Counted from the first letter of the stretch, positions 1 to 11,497 are shown. The stretch: 64,000 nucleotides of DNA from Photobacterium sp. JCM 19050 (GCA_001310455.1 BAXG01000015.1:1-64000); one strand, 5' to 3'. Made by a program: numbers and translations. The notes: generated by a model not told the origin, from the sequence alone.

Positions 1-38
1 TGAACACAAGTTATCCGGACGATAACGACCCGATCAGC

Positions 39-115
39 GCGCTCGTAGCTCAGCTGGATAGAGTACCTGGCTACGAACCAGGCGGTCGGAGGTTCGAATC
101 CTCCCGAGCGCGCCA
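39..115 (+). tRNA. tRNA-Arg (anticodon ACG)
   Basis: The 7-bp acceptor stem GCGCTCG (39-45) pairs with CGAGCGC (105-111), followed by discriminator G and an encoded CCA (113-115). The anticodon stem CCTGG/CCAGG (66-70, 78-82) encloses a loop with ACG at 73-75. The T-arm GGAGG-TTCGAAT-CCTCC is canonical. ACG (read as ICG) decodes CGN arginine codons. In vibrios tRNA-Arg genes of this type lie near csrA and the oad genes; that is recalled, not checked. Confidence 0.97.
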
Positions 116-716
116 TTTTCTCCTTTCTTCTTCATCTCCCTGTATATTTTCTTCACGCAGTTTCTTTGTAATTCACACTGTTATCCGAAATTAGCTCTCA
201 ATTCATATTCTTGAATTTTTATTCTGTAACATATTCCTCGTGTTTCTTTGTGGCATGCAGCGCGCACGCGGTCATACCAATTCTTTTTATTGAGACGTTT
301 CAAACACCAGACGGTAAAACGGTGTGCTGAACGTTGATATGGAAATAAGTGCTTTGACTCGCAAAAATTGCCAGTAGGCGGAAATTTCCTTGAGTAAATC
401 CTTCCTGAACCGCTCGATCCCATCCCTTTCAAATCCCTTTGTGGAAAAGCAAAAAAATTTCATCAGCATATCTGACTAAATAATTGTGGATTGTGCCGCA
501 GAAGAGTTTGATGCGTCTTAAATATGCAAGATTTTCGTGTTTTTGTGAGCAGTACTTGACCAGCTATTAGAGATAATTGTTATTATTTTGCGGCCTAGAG
601 GGGAGAATAGGCGCGACTGATACATTTTCGTTAACAATTGCTTGTCAGTGTGTTTACAAAGCGACGATGGTGGTTTTTGTCATACACGGGCCTGCACGTA
701 ATTAGGAAACAGTACT
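116..716. other. Non-coding stretch, tRNA to oadG
   Basis: No convincing gene is seen here. Short open frames on the minus strand (181-469) have no ribosome site or recognisable domain. The stretch is AT-rich. A TTGACC at 556-561 followed by TATTAT-like sequence at 579-586 might be the oadGAB promoter, but the spacing (17-19 bp) fits only loosely. No clear terminator hairpin follows the tRNA. Confidence 0.5.
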
Positions 717-962
717 ATGGAGTTAGGCGCTGTATTGGAAGAAGCGTTAGCCTTGATGCTGATAGGGATGTCAGTGGTTTATGCGTTTCTTGGACTTCTG
801 GTCATTACCGTCAAACTGATCTCTCGCCTCGTACCCGAGGAGCAGCCACCGCAGGCTGCAACTGCGGTACAACCTGCCACAAATCATAACAACTCGGCTG
901 CACCTGACGTGATTGCTGCGATTTCGGCAGCTGTCCACCAGTACCGTAACCGGAATAAGTGA
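717..962 (+). CDS. oadG: Oxaloacetate decarboxylase gamma subunit
   Basis: This 81-residue protein has one N-terminal membrane helix (about residues 12-36), then a hydrophilic Pro/Ala-rich tail, the usual form of OadG. The subunit anchors the soluble alpha subunit to the membrane beta subunit and helps assemble the Na+-pumping decarboxylase. It is the first gene of oadGAB, and the length matches the family (about 80-90 residues). A GGAAAC lies about 8 bases before the ATG. Function is assigned from position and architecture, since gamma subunits are poorly conserved in sequence. Confidence 0.9.
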   Translation: MELGAVLEEALALMLIGMSVVYAFLGLLVITVKLISRLVPEEQPPQAATAVQPATNHNNSAAPDVIAAISAAVHQYRNRNK

Positions 963-1000
963 CGGGATTAAAATAGTTTTATTACATGGAGTTTACACCT

Positions 1001-2794
1001 ATGTCGAAGCCACTAGCTATCACGGATGTGGTGTTGCGTGATGCGCACCAGTCGTTATTTGCCACCCGGATGCGCATTGACGATATGTTGCCTATTGCGG
1101 CAGAACTGGATGATATCGGTTACTGGTCTTTGGAAACCTGGGGCGGGGCAACATTTGATGCCTGTATCCGTTTCCTTGGTGAAGACCCTTGGGTTCGCCT
1201 TCGCGAACTGAAAAAGGCCATGCCTAAAACACCTATGCAGATGTTGCTCCGTGGCCAGAATCTGCTTGGGTACCGTCACTATGCTGACGATGTTGTCGAT
1301 AAATTTGTAGAGCGCGCTCATGCAAATGGCATGGACGTTTTCCGCATTTTTGATGCAATGAATGACCCGCGCAATTTTGAACGCGCAGTAAAAGCCGCCA
1401 TTAATGTTGGCGCTCATGCCCAGGGTACCATCTCTTACACGACCAGCCCTGTACATACCCTGGATACCTGGACTGACCTTGCCAAACGCCTCGAAGACAT
1501 GGGATGTCATTCGCTGTGCATCAAGGACATGTCCGGCCTGCTGAAACCTTATGAAGCTGAAGAGCTGATTAAGCGAATCAAGGAGTCTACAGATATCCCA
1601 CTGGCGTTGCACTGCCACGCCACTACCGGCCTTTCTACTGCGACCGCTGTTAAGGCTGTCGAAGCCGGTCTGGATATTCTCGATACCGCCATTTCGTCAA
1701 TGAGCCAAACCTATGGCCATACGCCAACCGAAACTGTTGTGGCGATGCTGGAAGGCACAGAGCGTGATACGGGCTTGAAGCTTGAGCAGATTGAACCTAT
1801 CGCGGCTTATTTCCGTGAGGTGCGTAAGAAGTACGCCAAGTTTGAAGGCGCGCTCAAGGGCGTTGATTCCCGAATCCTGATTGCCCAAGTTCCGGGTGGT
1901 ATGCTTACCAACATGGAAGGACAGCTCAAAGAGCAGGGTGCTGCTGACCGTATTGATGAGGTACTGGAAGAGATACCTCGCGTACGTAAAGACCTGGGTT
2001 ACATCCCACTGGTGACACCGACTTCACAGATCGTTGGTTCCCAGGCGGTGATTAACGTCCTGACCGGTGAACGTTACAAGTCCATCACCAAGGAAACCCA
2101 GGGCCTTCTGAAAGGCGAATACGGTAAAGCACCGGCAGAGTTGAACACCGAACTTCAGGCTCGCGTGCTTGATGGTAAAGAAGCCATTACCTGTCGTCCG
2201 GCAGACCTTCTCGAAGCTGAACTTGAGAAGCTGACTGGCGAGCTGAAAGCAAAAGCCGCTGATGAAGGTATCAGCCTGGCAGAGAGTGAAGTGGATGACG
2301 TACTGACTTACGCGCTCTTCCCTCAGGTTGGCCTCAAGTTCCTCAAAAACCGTGGCAACCCGGATGCGTTTGAGCCGGCTCCAACTTTAGAAAGCGCCAA
2401 ACCTGCGGCACCTGCACCTGCCGCGGCGGCTCCGTCTGCCGGTGGCGTTGAAAACTACAGCGTCCGTGTTAACGGCCAGGTCTATGAGGTTGAGGTTGGC
2501 CCCGGCGGCGAGCTGACATCTGTTGCTGCTGCACCAAGTGCCCCGTCGGCTGCACCGGCACCTGTTGCTCCGGCTGGCAACGTAGAGACTGTAGCAGCAC
2601 CGTTGGCGGGTACTATCTTTAAAGTGGTAGCTGGCGCCGGATCTCAGGTAGCAGAGGGCGATGTGCTGATTGTCCTCGAAGCGATGAAGATGGAAACGGA
2701 AATCCGCGCATCACGCGCAGGTACCGTGCAGGATGTCCATGTTCGTGAAGGTGACTCAGTGACCGTGGGTGCATCCCTGGTCAGCCTGGCATAA
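1001..2794 (+). CDS. oadA: Oxaloacetate decarboxylase alpha subunit (biotin-dependent)
   Basis: The protein has 597 residues. The N-terminal carboxyltransferase domain opens with [13 protein letters not shown] and contains the metal-binding LHCHATTG. A conserved central domain and an Ala/Pro-rich flexible linker (about 465-525) follow. The C-terminal biotinyl domain carries the EAMKMET motif, whose lysine is biotinylated. It transfers the carboxyl group from oxaloacetate to biotin, giving pyruvate; OadB then releases CO2 while exporting Na+. The ATG at 1001 is preferred to the in-frame ATG at 986 because GGAG (988-991) sits 9 bases before it and the family begins with this MSKP-type sequence. 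No frame break is seen. Confidence 0.97.
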   Translation: MSKPLAITDVVLRDAHQSLFATRMRIDDMLPIAAELDDIGYWSLETWGGATFDACIRFLGEDPWVRLRELKKAMPKTPMQMLLRGQNLLGYRHYADDVVDKFVERAHANGMDVFRIFDAMNDPRNFERAVKAAINVGAHAQGTISYTTSPVHTLDTWTDLAKRLEDMGCHSLCIKDMSGLLKPYEAEELIKRIKESTDIPLALHCHATTGLSTATAVKAVEAGLDILDTAISSMSQTYGHTPTETVVAMLEGTERDTGLKLEQIEPIAAYFREVRKKYAKFEGALKGVDSRILIAQVPGGMLTNMEGQLKEQGAADRIDEVLEEIPRVRKDLGYIPLVTPTSQIVGSQAVINVLTGERYKSITKETQGLLKGEYGKAPAELNTELQARVLDGKEAITCRPADLLEAELEKLTGELKAKAADEGISLAESEVDDVLTYALFPQVGLKFLKNRGNPDAFEPAPTLESAKPAAPAPAAAAPSAGGVENYSVRVNGQVYEVEVGPGGELTSVAAAPSAPSAAPAPVAPAGNVETVAAPLAGTIFKVVAGAGSQVAEGDVLIVLEAMKMETEIRASRAGTVQDVHVREGDSVTVGASLVSLA

Positions 2795-2803
2795 GAGGAC
2801 GAC

Positions 2804-3934
2804 ATGGAAGGCTTGATTACACTGTGGCAAGGGACCGGGCTGGCTAATTTCCAATTTGGCCAGCTGATCATGATTGCCGTTGGCTGTGTGCTGCTGTTCC
2901 TGGCAATTCGCAAGGGCTTTGAGCCCTTGCTGCTTCTGCCTATTGGCTTTGGCGCTATCCTGGCAAATATTCCAGAAGCCGGTTTTACCGATCCGGGTGG
3001 GGTGCTGTATTACGTTTATGAAGTGGGTATCGGAACCGGTGTGTTCCCATTGCTGATCTTTATGGGCGTGGGTGCCATGACCGATTTCGGGGCCTTGATT
3101 GCTAACCCACGAACCCTGTTCCTGGGCGCGGCAGCACAGTTTGGTATTTTTGCGACCCTATTTGGTGCGATTTTGCTGAACCTGGTACCGGGTATGGAAT
3201 TTACCCTGGCAGATGCAGCAGCTATCGCCATCATCGGTGGTGCGGATGGCCCGACAGCAATCTTCCTGGCTAGCCGGTTGGCTCCGGATTTGCTGGGTGC
3301 TATCGCAGTAGCCGCATACAGCTACATGGCGCTGGTTCCGATTATTCAGCCACCTATTATGAAAGCGCTGACCACACCGGCTGAGCGCCAGATCCAGATG
3401 AAACAGCTTCGCCATGTGGGCAAGGCGGAGAAGATCCTTTTCCCGCTGGGCGTACTGGGCATGGCTATCCTGTTCCTGCCTTCGGCAACACCGCTGGTGG
3501 GAATGTTCTGTCTGGGTAACCTGATGCGTGAGTGTGGCGTGGTGGACCGTTTGTCGAAGACTGCCCAAAACGAACTGATTAACGTAGTGACTATCTTCCT
3601 CGGCCTGGCTGTTGGCTCAAAGCTCCAGGCAGACAAGTTCCTCAAGTTCGAAACCCTGGGTATTCTGGCATTGGGCGCTGTCGCGTTCTGCATTGGTACT
3701 GCAACGGGCGTCATCATGGCTAAAATGATGAACAAGTACAGCAAGGACCCCATTAACCCGCTGCTGGGTGCCGCAGGCGTGTCTGCTGTTCCTATGGCGG
3801 CGCGGGTGGTGAACAAGGTTGGCCTTCAGGCTAACCCGCACAACTTCCTGCTGATGCATGCAATGGGACCGAACGTGGCTGGTGTACTTGGCTCAGCGGT
3901 TGCAGCTGGTGTGCTCCTGGCACTGGTTCAGTAA
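2804..3934 (+). CDS. oadB: Oxaloacetate decarboxylase beta subunit (Na+ pump)
   Basis: This 376-residue, strongly hydrophobic protein has about nine membrane segments. It carries the family signature [12 protein letters not shown], in which the Asp takes part in Na+ binding, and the conserved [13 protein letters not shown] and [18 protein letters not shown] stretches near the C-terminus. It decarboxylates carboxybiotin on OadA and couples this to Na+ export. The gene starts 9 bp after oadA with AGAGGA as ribosome site and is followed by a strong terminator, so oadGAB forms a closed operon. Confidence 0.97.
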   Translation: MEGLITLWQGTGLANFQFGQLIMIAVGCVLLFLAIRKGFEPLLLLPIGFGAILANIPEAGFTDPGGVLYYVYEVGIGTGVFPLLIFMGVGAMTDFGALIANPRTLFLGAAAQFGIFATLFGAILLNLVPGMEFTLADAAAIAIIGGADGPTAIFLASRLAPDLLGAIAVAAYSYMALVPIIQPPIMKALTTPAERQIQMKQLRHVGKAEKILFPLGVLGMAILFLPSATPLVGMFCLGNLMRECGVVDRLSKTAQNELINVVTIFLGLAVGSKLQADKFLKFETLGILALGAVAFCIGTATGVIMAKMMNKYSKDPINPLLGAAGVSAVPMAARVVNKVGLQANPHNFLLMHAMGPNVAGVLGSAVAAGVLLALVQ

Positions 3935-3954
3935 GCACTAACATTCTGAGATAG

Positions 3955-3991
3955 AAAAGGCGGTTGGCTTCATGGTCATCCGCCTTTTTTT
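3955..3991 (+). terminator. Rho-independent terminator after oadB
   Basis: AAAGGCGG (3956-3963) pairs with CCGCCTTT (3980-3987), and the stem runs into a seven-T tract. Confidence 0.85.
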
Positions 3992-4053
3992 ATGTACCTT
4001 TTCTCTGTAGAAAAATAAATTAAATGCCCTACACAGCCTGATAAGGATTTCTC

Positions 4054-5007
4054 ATGTCGAACAATATGACCCTGGTGATCACCGCCTTCGGTGGCCCGGA
4101 AACGCTCGCACCTGTGTTTAAGGATATTCCGGAGCCGGCAGCCGGCGAGGTACTGGTGAAAGTGGAATTTGCGGGAGTGAACCCGATTGATGCCAAAACC
4201 CGGGCGGGTCTTGGCTGGGCGGCACAGCAAAACAAAGATAACCTTCCGTGGACGCCGGGTTATGACATGTCTGGTGTGGTCGTTGCTGCCGGAGACGGTG
4301 TTGAAGGTTTTGAAGCCGGTCAGCGCGTTGCCGGTTTGGTGGGTTTCCCGTTACAGGCCGGAGCGTACTCCCAGTACCTCACGGCGGGTGCCGACACACT
4401 TTCAAAGGTGCCTGAGAATGTCACTGCCCAAACAGCCGCAGCATTACCCGTTGCAGGCCAGACAGCCTGGCAGGCGCTTGAGAAGGCAGGTGTAAAAGCT
4501 GGAGACAAAGTGCTGATTCTGGCCGGGGCCGGTGGCGTCGGGCATGTTGCTATCCAACTGGCAAAAGCACTCGGAGCAGATGTCTTTGCCTCCTGTTCGC
4601 AGTCTAATGTCGGCTTTGTACAGGCGTTAGGGGCTTCTGCAGTGGACTACACCGCAGGTGATATTGCCGGTCAGGTTAGCGGATGTGACGTGCTGATTGA
4701 TCTGGTGGGCGGCAATGTAGGTATTGCTGCCTTGGATGCACTGAATGAAAACGGCCGGGTGGTCACGATCCCGACGATCACTGCTGAAGCTGTGAAAGAG
4801 GCGGCGGGTGAAAAGGCATTACAAGCCGAAGGTATGCTGGTTTCACCGGATAAAGCTCAGATGGACGCCCTTTTGGAAATGGCAGACAGTGGCAGGCTTA
4901 TGGTAACCATTGGTGGTAAATATCCCCTTGAGCAGGGCGCACAGGCGCATAGCGTGATTGAAAGTGGTCATGTCAGGGGTAAACTGCTGCTGGAGATGCC
5001 CAACTGA
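4054..5007 (+). CDS. MDR-family NADPH:quinone oxidoreductase-like protein
   Basis: This 317-residue protein is a zinc-free medium-chain dehydrogenase/reductase. The GroES-like N-terminal half contains AGVNPIDAKTR and PGYDMSGVV. The Rossmann half contains AGAGGVGHVAIQLAKALGA, the NAD(P)-binding glycine motif. The cysteine/histidine ligands of zinc alcohol dehydrogenases are absent, which favours quinone or enone reduction with NADPH. It stands alone between the oadB terminator and yqaB. The real substrate cannot be read from the sequence. Confidence 0.85.
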   Translation: MSNNMTLVITAFGGPETLAPVFKDIPEPAAGEVLVKVEFAGVNPIDAKTRAGLGWAAQQNKDNLPWTPGYDMSGVVVAAGDGVEGFEAGQRVAGLVGFPLQAGAYSQYLTAGADTLSKVPENVTAQTAAALPVAGQTAWQALEKAGVKAGDKVLILAGAGGVGHVAIQLAKALGADVFASCSQSNVGFVQALGASAVDYTAGDIAGQVSGCDVLIDLVGGNVGIAALDALNENGRVVTIPTITAEAVKEAAGEKALQAEGMLVSPDKAQMDALLEMADSGRLMVTIGGKYPLEQGAQAHSVIESGHVRGKLLLEMPN

Positions 5008-5093
5008 CAAAGCCCCGGACGGCTAAGTCATACACAGATAATAATCAATAAGGCACATAAAGTGCTGATGGAAGATGTGGTTAAGGAGAGACA

Positions 5094-5684
5094 ATGAGTG
5101 CGCTATACGACAGCTACGATGCCCTGATTTTTGACCTGGACGGCACTGTGCTCGATTCGATGGAAGGGCATTTGGCTGCCTGGAGAAAAGTGGCTGAAAC
5201 ACACGGGTTCCATATCGAGGACGAGTGGTATCACTCGCTCGGCGGTTCCCCGACCATCCGGACCGCCAAGTTGTTGGTGGACAAATTCAGCCTTGATGTA
5301 TCCCCCCAGCAACTGGCCGATGAAAAAGCCGTTTTTTTCATGGAAGTAATGGAAGATCATATCAGTGAACTGCCGTTTGCTGATGTAGTGCGTCGCTATA
5401 CCGGCTTAAAGCGGATGGCTGTTGGCACAGGTACGCTGACGGAAATTGCGAACAGGATGTTGGATAAAGCCGGTCTCCTTAACTGCTTTAATGTGGTTGT
5501 AGGGGCGGATCAGGTGAATAACCACAAACCTGCCCCGGATACTTTCCTGGCCTGTGCCCGGGCGCTGAATGTCCGGCCGGTGGACTGTCTGGTCTTCGAA
5601 GATGCAGACTTCGGCATCCAGGCGGCAGAAGCGGCCGGTATGGATGTTATTGATGTAAGGAAAACGCGTGTCGAGCCTGTTTGA
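5094..5684 (+). CDS. yqaB: HAD-family sugar phosphatase, YqaB-like
   Basis: This 196-residue HAD hydrolase has motif I FDLDGTVLDS (Asp14 nucleophile, Asp16 acid/base), a helical cap, motif II in AVGTGT, motif III Lys in NNHKPAPDTF and motif IV VFEDADFG. Architecture and length match E. coli YqaB (188 residues), a fructose-1-phosphatase of the beta-phosphoglucomutase-like group. A second clue is the next gene, yqaA, with the same pairing as in E. coli. The two genes overlap by 17 bp and are probably co-transcribed. A good AAGGAGA lies before the ATG. Confidence 0.88.
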   Translation: MSALYDSYDALIFDLDGTVLDSMEGHLAAWRKVAETHGFHIEDEWYHSLGGSPTIRTAKLLVDKFSLDVSPQQLADEKAVFFMEVMEDHISELPFADVVRRYTGLKRMAVGTGTLTEIANRMLDKAGLLNCFNVVVGADQVNNHKPAPDTFLACARALNVRPVDCLVFEDADFGIQAAEAAGMDVIDVRKTRVEPV

Positions 5685-6135
5685 CGGGCTTTTGTCAGGA
5701 GTAGGGACACTCATCACTCAAGGACCGGGCGCTCTGTGGGTACTGTTTTCCACCGGGTTTCTCAGTGCCACATTGCTGCCCGGTGGCTCGGAAGCCAATT
5801 TAATCGCCCTGTTGCAGGCCGGACACTTTCCGGTCTGGCAACTCATTGTTGTGGCGACACTTGGCAACACCTTAGGGGGAATGACCAACTATTGGATTGG
5901 TCGTTTTCTGCCAAATAAAACTTCCGGTGAAAAACATGGTCATAAGGCAATGCAGTGGCTGGAAAAATACGGCTACTGGGCATTGCTTCTCAGTTGGATG
6001 CCGATAATCGGTGATCCACTCTGCCTTGCAGCCGGCTGGTTGCGCCTCCGGCAACGCTGGTGCTGGCTGTTGATTGCTACCGGAAAAGCAGCAAGATACC
6101 TGCTGCTATCACTACTGACATTAGGATTACTTTAA
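5668..6135 (+). CDS. yqaA: YqaA family membrane protein (DedA/VTT superfamily)
   Basis: This 155-residue integral membrane protein starts at GTG 5668 inside the end of yqaB. Hydrophobic segments lie near residues 20-45, 55-75, 100-125 and 130-155. The stretch GNTLGGMTNYWIGR is typical of the SNARE-associated/VTT (DedA-like) superfamily. E. coli YqaA has about 142 residues. Biochemical function is unknown; relatives act in membrane lipid turnover. Its stop TAA (6133-6135) overlaps the next ATG by one base. Confidence 0.85.
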   Translation: MSSLFDGLLSGVGTLITQGPGALWVLFSTGFLSATLLPGGSEANLIALLQAGHFPVWQLIVVATLGNTLGGMTNYWIGRFLPNKTSGEKHGHKAMQWLEKYGYWALLLSWMPIIGDPLCLAAGWLRLRQRWCWLLIATGKAARYLLLSLLTLGLL

Positions 6136-8970
6136 TGCGCAAGACTCTTGTTGCCCTGTCACTGCTCTCTTTGATGGGATGCAGCGCCTTGACAGAAAAC
6201 AGCCCCGTGCGCCTGCCTGATGGCGTAACCCTGGTTGAGCAGGGGGGAACCGCAAAAGACGGTGTTGAAATTCCCTATCAAAAATACCGGCTGAAAAACG
6301 GCCTCGTTGTTGTACTTCATGAAGATCACTCCGATCCTATTGTCAGTGTTGATGTGACCTACCACGTTGGCTCTGCTCGTGAAGAGCTTGGAAAATCCGG
6401 CTTTGCGCATTTCTTTGAACATATGATGTTCCAGGGCTCTGAACATGTGGGCGACCAGGAACATTTCCGACTGATTACCGAAGCGGGTGGTACGCTGAAC
6501 GGCACCACTAACCGCGACCGCACTAACTATTACGAAACCGTACCGGCTAACCAGCTGGAAAAAGCGCTGTGGCTGGAATCTGACCGGATGGGTTTCCTGC
6601 TGCGAGCGGTTTCCCAGCGTAAATTTGAAATTCAGCGCGCCACAGTGAAAAACGAACGGGCGCAAAGCTATGACAACCGCCCTTATGGCCTTGCCGGTGA
6701 GCGCACTATGGAAGCGCTGTACCCCGAAGGGCACCCTTATTTCTGGTTACCCATCGGCTACGTGGAAGACCTCGACCGGGTTACCGTCAATGACCTGAAG
6801 GATTTCTTCCTGCGCTGGTACGGCCCGAACAATGCCACGCTGACTATCGGCGGTGATATAGATCCGTCCCAGACACTGGCATGGGTCAATAAATACTTCG
6901 GCGATATTCCGGCAGGCCCGGAAGTGAATGCGCCGAAAAAGCAGCCCGTTAAACTGGAAAAAGATCGTTTCGATACCCTCGAAGATAAAATCCGCCAGCC
7001 GATGCTGAGCATGACATGGCCGACGGAATACCAGGGTGCGAAAAGTGAATACCCGCTCTATATGTTTGCCTCGGTGCTTGGCAGTGGCCGGAACAGCTTG
7101 CTGTACCAGGAACTGGTGAAAACCGGAAAGGCGCTCAGCGCCGGTGCTTACCAGGACTGCGGTGAAATCTCCTGCACCTTTAACGTTTACGTGCTTGCCA
7201 ACCAAGGGGAGGCGCTGGCTCCGCTTCGCCAGGACGTTATGAATATCCTCAGTGAGGTTGCCAGCAATGGCGTCAGCGAGAAGTCGCTGGAAGAGGTGAA
7301 AGGCCAGACCGAAGCGAACGCCATCTTTGGCCTGCAAAGCGTCGCTGGCAAAGTCTCCCAACTGGCAGAATACGAGACCTTCTACGGTACGCCGGGCAAA
7401 CTGCCCACACTGCTTGCCACCATGAACGGTGTGACGGTGAAAGACGTTGATAACGCGTTTGATACCTTTATCTACCAAAAGCCGAATGTCACCCTGAGTG
7501 TGGTACCCCAAGGGCAAACCCAACTGGCTGCCGCCAAGGACAATACACCACCGCCGAAGCGTGATTTCAGCATCAGCACGGTGTCTGCAGACCAGCTGAA
7601 ACTGCGTGAAACCCCGGTAACCTTTGACCGCAACAAGGTACCGCCGGTATCCGGCCCGGTTTCTGTTAAAGTGCCTGCGCTTTACCATGCGACATTAAAA
7701 AACGGTATTTCAGTGGCGGGTACGGTGAGTGCGGAAACGCGACGATCAGCCTGACCCTGCAAATGCCGGCGGGCAGCAACTACGATCCTGAGGGTAAAGC
7801 GGGGCTTGCGGAACTGACCGCTGCACTGGTCGGTGAAGGTACCCGTCAGCGCACCGCAGAACAGCTTGAGTCTGAGTTGGACAAACTAGGCAGCAGCGTA
7901 CGTTTCTCAGCCGGGCGCAACTACAGCAAGTTGATGGTCAGCACCCTGACTAAAAACCTCGGGGAAACGCTGAAAATTGCCAGGGAACAGCTGGAAGACC
8001 CGGCGTTTAATCAAGCCGATTTTGACCGGGTAAAGCGCCAGGTGCTCGAAGGTATCACCTTTGACCACAACAGCCCGCAGTGGATGGCAAGACAGGCAAC
8101 CCGCGAAGTGCTTTACGGTGGCACGCGTTGGGAGCAGCCGTCAGACGGTACCACTGAAAGCGTGAAACGCCTTACGCTCGATGATGTAAAAGCCTTCTAC
8201 AAGACACACTACACCCCGAAGGGGGCAAGCATGGTGCGGTCGGTGATATTGGTAAACCTGAGCTTTTGAATGCGATCAGTGCGTTGGACAGCTGGCAGGG
8301 GCCGGACGTTCCTGCGTTTGTGCCTCCGACACTACTGCCAGAGGGCAAGCAGGCCATCTGGCTGGTGAACAAGCCTTCTGCGCCGCAGAGCGTAGTGCGT
8401 TTTGTGCGCCGGGCGTTGCCATACGATGCAACGGGTGAAATGTTCAAGGCAAGCCTGTCGAACTTTAACCTTGCCGGCAACTTTAATTCGCGTCTGAACC
8501 AGAACCTGCGGGAAGATAAAGGCTATACCTACGGTGCCAGCGGTTATATCGGTGGCGGGAAGAACAGTGGTATTGCTATGTTCCAGGCGCAAGTTCGCGC
8601 CAACGCAACGGTTCCGTCCATTGAGGAAACCCTGAAAGAGCTGAAAAAGGCCAGCACAGACGGTTTTACCGACAAAGAGGTCGCTTTTATGCGCCAGGCT
8701 GTCGGTCAGCAAGAAGCACTCAAGTACGAAACCCCGTCCAATAAGGCTGGGCTCATTGCCACAATGCAGGACTTTAAACTGACGCCGGCTTATCTGGATA
8801 AGCAAAACCGGATTATCAAAACCATTACCCGCAGTGAATTGAATTCGCTGGCTTCGAAGTGGTTTAACCCGAATGATTACCAAATCATCGTGGTTGGGGA
8901 TGCCAAGTCCCTCAAGCCACAGCTGGAAAAGCTGGGTATTCCGGTGAAAATGCTGAAAGTTGAAGGCTGA
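6135..8970 (+). CDS. M16 (insulinase/pitrilysin) zinc metallopeptidase, lipoprotein; two frame breaks
   Basis: The repaired product is about 945 residues. It starts with a lipoprotein signal ending LSLMGC, so it should be attached to a membrane facing the periplasm. The catalytic inverted motif HFFEHMMF (HxxEH) lies in the first M16 domain; a second, inactive M16 repeat fills the C-terminal half, the usual two-domain layout. The frame breaks at about 7739 (loss of a G restores ...ETATISLTLQMP...) and about 8236 (loss of a G restores ...MVAVGDIGKPELL...). Both fit single-base deletions in GG runs. The start is ATG 6135, just after yqaA. A vibrio insulinase-family gene occupies the same place. 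Confidence 0.9.
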
Positions 8971-8993
8971 CAATGCCTTAGCGCCGATGAGTG

Positions 8994-9017
8994 AAGGAGG
9001 GGAAACCCTCCTTTTTT
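8994..9017 (+). terminator. Rho-independent terminator after M16 peptidase
   Basis: AAGGAGGG, loop GAAA, CCCTCCTT, then a T run at 9012-9017. Confidence 0.92.
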
Positions 9018-9238
9018 ATCCCTTTGTGAGTGGTATCAACGGCTGGAAAACTGTTTTGTTAGCAATTTGAGACTATTTGGGAAGAAATTTGCTGTAAAGC
9101 AGGTCCAGAATAAGATCAAATGATACACAGATGCGGGAATTGCCCTGCTTGTTGTCAACCCGGGCAATGATTGTGCCCCCTGAGTTTGTTGGTTATCATG
9201 CCGGGCAAACTCTGCAAACTATAACGAGAACAGCCTTG

Positions 9239-10802
9239 ATGGAATTTGCTCAACGGTTGCAGCTGCTGGCTGACAATCCGGCCGTATTAACAGGTATTGG
9301 CCGAGGCTGGAAAGGGAATCCCTCCGAATTTCGCCTGAGGGAAAACTCTCCGCTAAACCACATCCATCTGCGCTGGGTTCCGCACTTACCCATAAGTGGG
9401 TGACCACAGACTTCGCAGAGTCCCTGCTGGAATTTATCACGCCGGTAAGCCACTCCGTTGATGAGTTGCTGGCCCAGCTTGAAGATATCCACCGTTTTAC
9501 TTTCCACCACCTTGACGATGAAATGCTGTGGCCACTGTCCATGCCATGTTACGTCGGTGATGAAGACGATATCGTGCTGGCGCAATACGGCAGCTCGAAC
9601 ATCGGCCGTATGAAAACACTGTACCGTGAAGGCCTCAAGCGCCGCTACGGCAGCGTGATGCAGGTTATCTCCGGTGTGCACTTCAACTTCTCACTGCCGG
9701 ACTCCCTGTGGGATGCCTTGTTTGGCGAGCAAAGTGAAGATGACCGTCAGGCATCGGTTTCAGCTGCCTATTTCGGTGTTATCCGTAACTACTACCGTTA
9801 TGGCTGGATGATCCCGTACCTGTTTGGTGCGTCGCCAGCGCTGTGCGGATCTTTCCTCAACCAGGCTGGCTCCAAGCTGCCGTTTGAGACCGTCGGTCAG
9901 GGTACCAAATACCTGCCTTATGCCACATCACTTCGTCTGAGTGACCTCGGCTACACCAACAGTGCCCAGAGCGTTCTGCGTATCGGCTTCAACAGTATCG
10001 ACCAGTACCTGGAAGGCCTGCGAGCTGCTATCCGGACACCTTCTGAGGAATTTGCTGAGATTGGTGTGAAAGTTGACGGTGAATACCGCCAGCTCAACAC
10101 CAACGTACTCCAGATTGAAAACGAGCTGTATGCACCAATCCGTCCAAAGCGCGTAGCCAAGAGTGGCGAAAAGCCTCTGAAGCGCTTTCTCGTGGCGGCG
10201 TGGAATACATTGAAGTCCGCTCCCTGGACGTTAACCCGTTCAGCCCGGTGGGTATTGATGAAGACCAGGTTCGTTTCCTTGATCTGTTCCTTATCTGGTG
10301 TGCACTGTCTCCGTCACCGGATATGACTGACTGTGAGCTCAGTTGCTGGCGCGAAAACTGGAACAAGATTGTTCTGGAAGGCCGCAAACCGGGACTGACC
10401 CTGCGTATCGGCTGTGACGGTGAAGAGCTGACCCAGCGTGAATGGGGACACCGCGTATTTGCTGAACTGCGTGAGCTGGCTGAACTGATGGATGCTGCCA
10501 AAGGCGGGGATGCTTACCAACAGTGTTGTACCAAACTGGAGAGCTGGTTCGAGGATCCTTCAAAAACATTCTCAGCCCGGCTTCTGGATGAAATCAAAAC
10601 CGAGCAGGGTATCGGTAAAGTCGGCCTGGCACATGCCACGTCTTACAAAGAAGCACTTGCAGACAACGGCTACCGCTTCTATAACGACGGGCAGTTTGTG
10701 GAAGAGTCTGCAGACAGCCTTCGTCGTCAACAGGCGGTAGAGAGCGCCGATGTTATGGATTTTGATGTCTTTCTTGCTGACTACTTCAAAGACATCCGCT
10801 GA
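9239..10802 (+). CDS. gshA: Glutamate-cysteine ligase; two frame breaks
   Basis: The repaired product of 521 residues is the proteobacterial GshA that makes gamma-glutamylcysteine, the first step of glutathione synthesis. Seen motifs include [64 protein letters not shown] and NPFSPVGID. Breaks lie at about 9307 (GGC should be GGCC, giving RGLERE) and about 10174 (CC should be CCC, giving KPSEAL). Translation begins at ATG 9239 ([10 protein letters not shown]), matching the family N-terminus. A terminator precedes and follows it, so it is probably monocistronic. Confidence 0.95.
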
Positions 10803-10835
10803 CTGACAGGTTAAGCTGATAAAAATCTAAAAATG

Positions 10836-10862
10836 CGGGCCCTTATACGGGCCCGTTTCTTT
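10836..10862 (+). terminator. Terminator after gshA
   Basis: CGGGCCC (10836-10842) and GGGCCCG (10849-10855) form a GC-rich stem, then TTTCTTTC. Confidence 0.75.
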
Positions 10863-10883
10863 CACGCTTTTCAGGGAACCGCC

Positions 10884-11497
10884 ATGAACGGACGACAGCG
10901 ATTGATTTTGCTGCCGGTGCTTGCCGCACTGTTTTTGACAGGCTGTGTTGCGACCCCGCCAAGAGACCGGGACAACCTTTGCGAAATCTTCCGGGAAAAA
11001 CCTGACTGGTACGAAGATGCACTGGATTCCCAGAATGAGTGGGGTACGCCTATCCAGGTATCCATGGCTATCATGCGCCAGGAGAGCAACTTTGTTGCCG
11101 ATGCCAAGCCACCGAAAAAATATGTACTGGGATTTATCCCTTGGGGAAGGGTAAGCAGTGCCTATGGCTATGCCCAGGCGCAGGATCCGGCGTGGGAAGA
11201 TTACCAGCGGGCAACGGATAACGGGGGCTCGCGCACCGACTTCGGTGATGCCATAGATTTTATCGGTTGGTACACCAATGAAACCCACAAGATTCTTGGT
11301 ATCTCCAAGTGGGATACCTACCGCCAGTATCTCGCCTATCATGAAGGGAGGGGCGGATATAACGTGGTACCTATAAACGCAAACCACAGTTGATCCGGGT
11401 AGCCAGAAAAGTAGAAAATTACGCCAAGCGCTACGGCGGACAACTAAGAAGTTGCCGCAAGGAACTGGAAGACAACCGCAGCTGGTGGCCGTTTTAA
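10884..11497 (+). CDS. Lipoprotein with lytic transglycosylase-like (SLT) domain; one frame break
   Basis: The repaired product is 204 residues. A lipobox LFLTGC gives an N-terminal lipid anchor. The body contains IMRQESNF, in which the Glu is in the place of the catalytic acid of lytic transglycosylases, then SSAYGYAQAQDPAW and YLAYHEGRGGY, as in SLT domains. It probably cleaves peptidoglycan glycan strands in the periplasm. The frame breaks at about 11363 (AAC-GTGG, restored by one C to give GGYNRGTYKRKP), after which a basic tail ends in SWWPF. It lies between gshA and luxS and may share transcription with luxS. Confidence 0.8.

Noticed and set aside
39..115. tRNA-Arg as an integration site for the autotrophy cluster
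   Set aside because: The adjacent 12 kb is conserved backbone, no integrase lies nearby and no copy of the tRNA 3' end was seen elsewhere in the window.
181..469. Two short minus-strand open frames downstream of the tRNA
   Set aside because: They overlap each other, are rich in unusual codons and lack start signals or domains.
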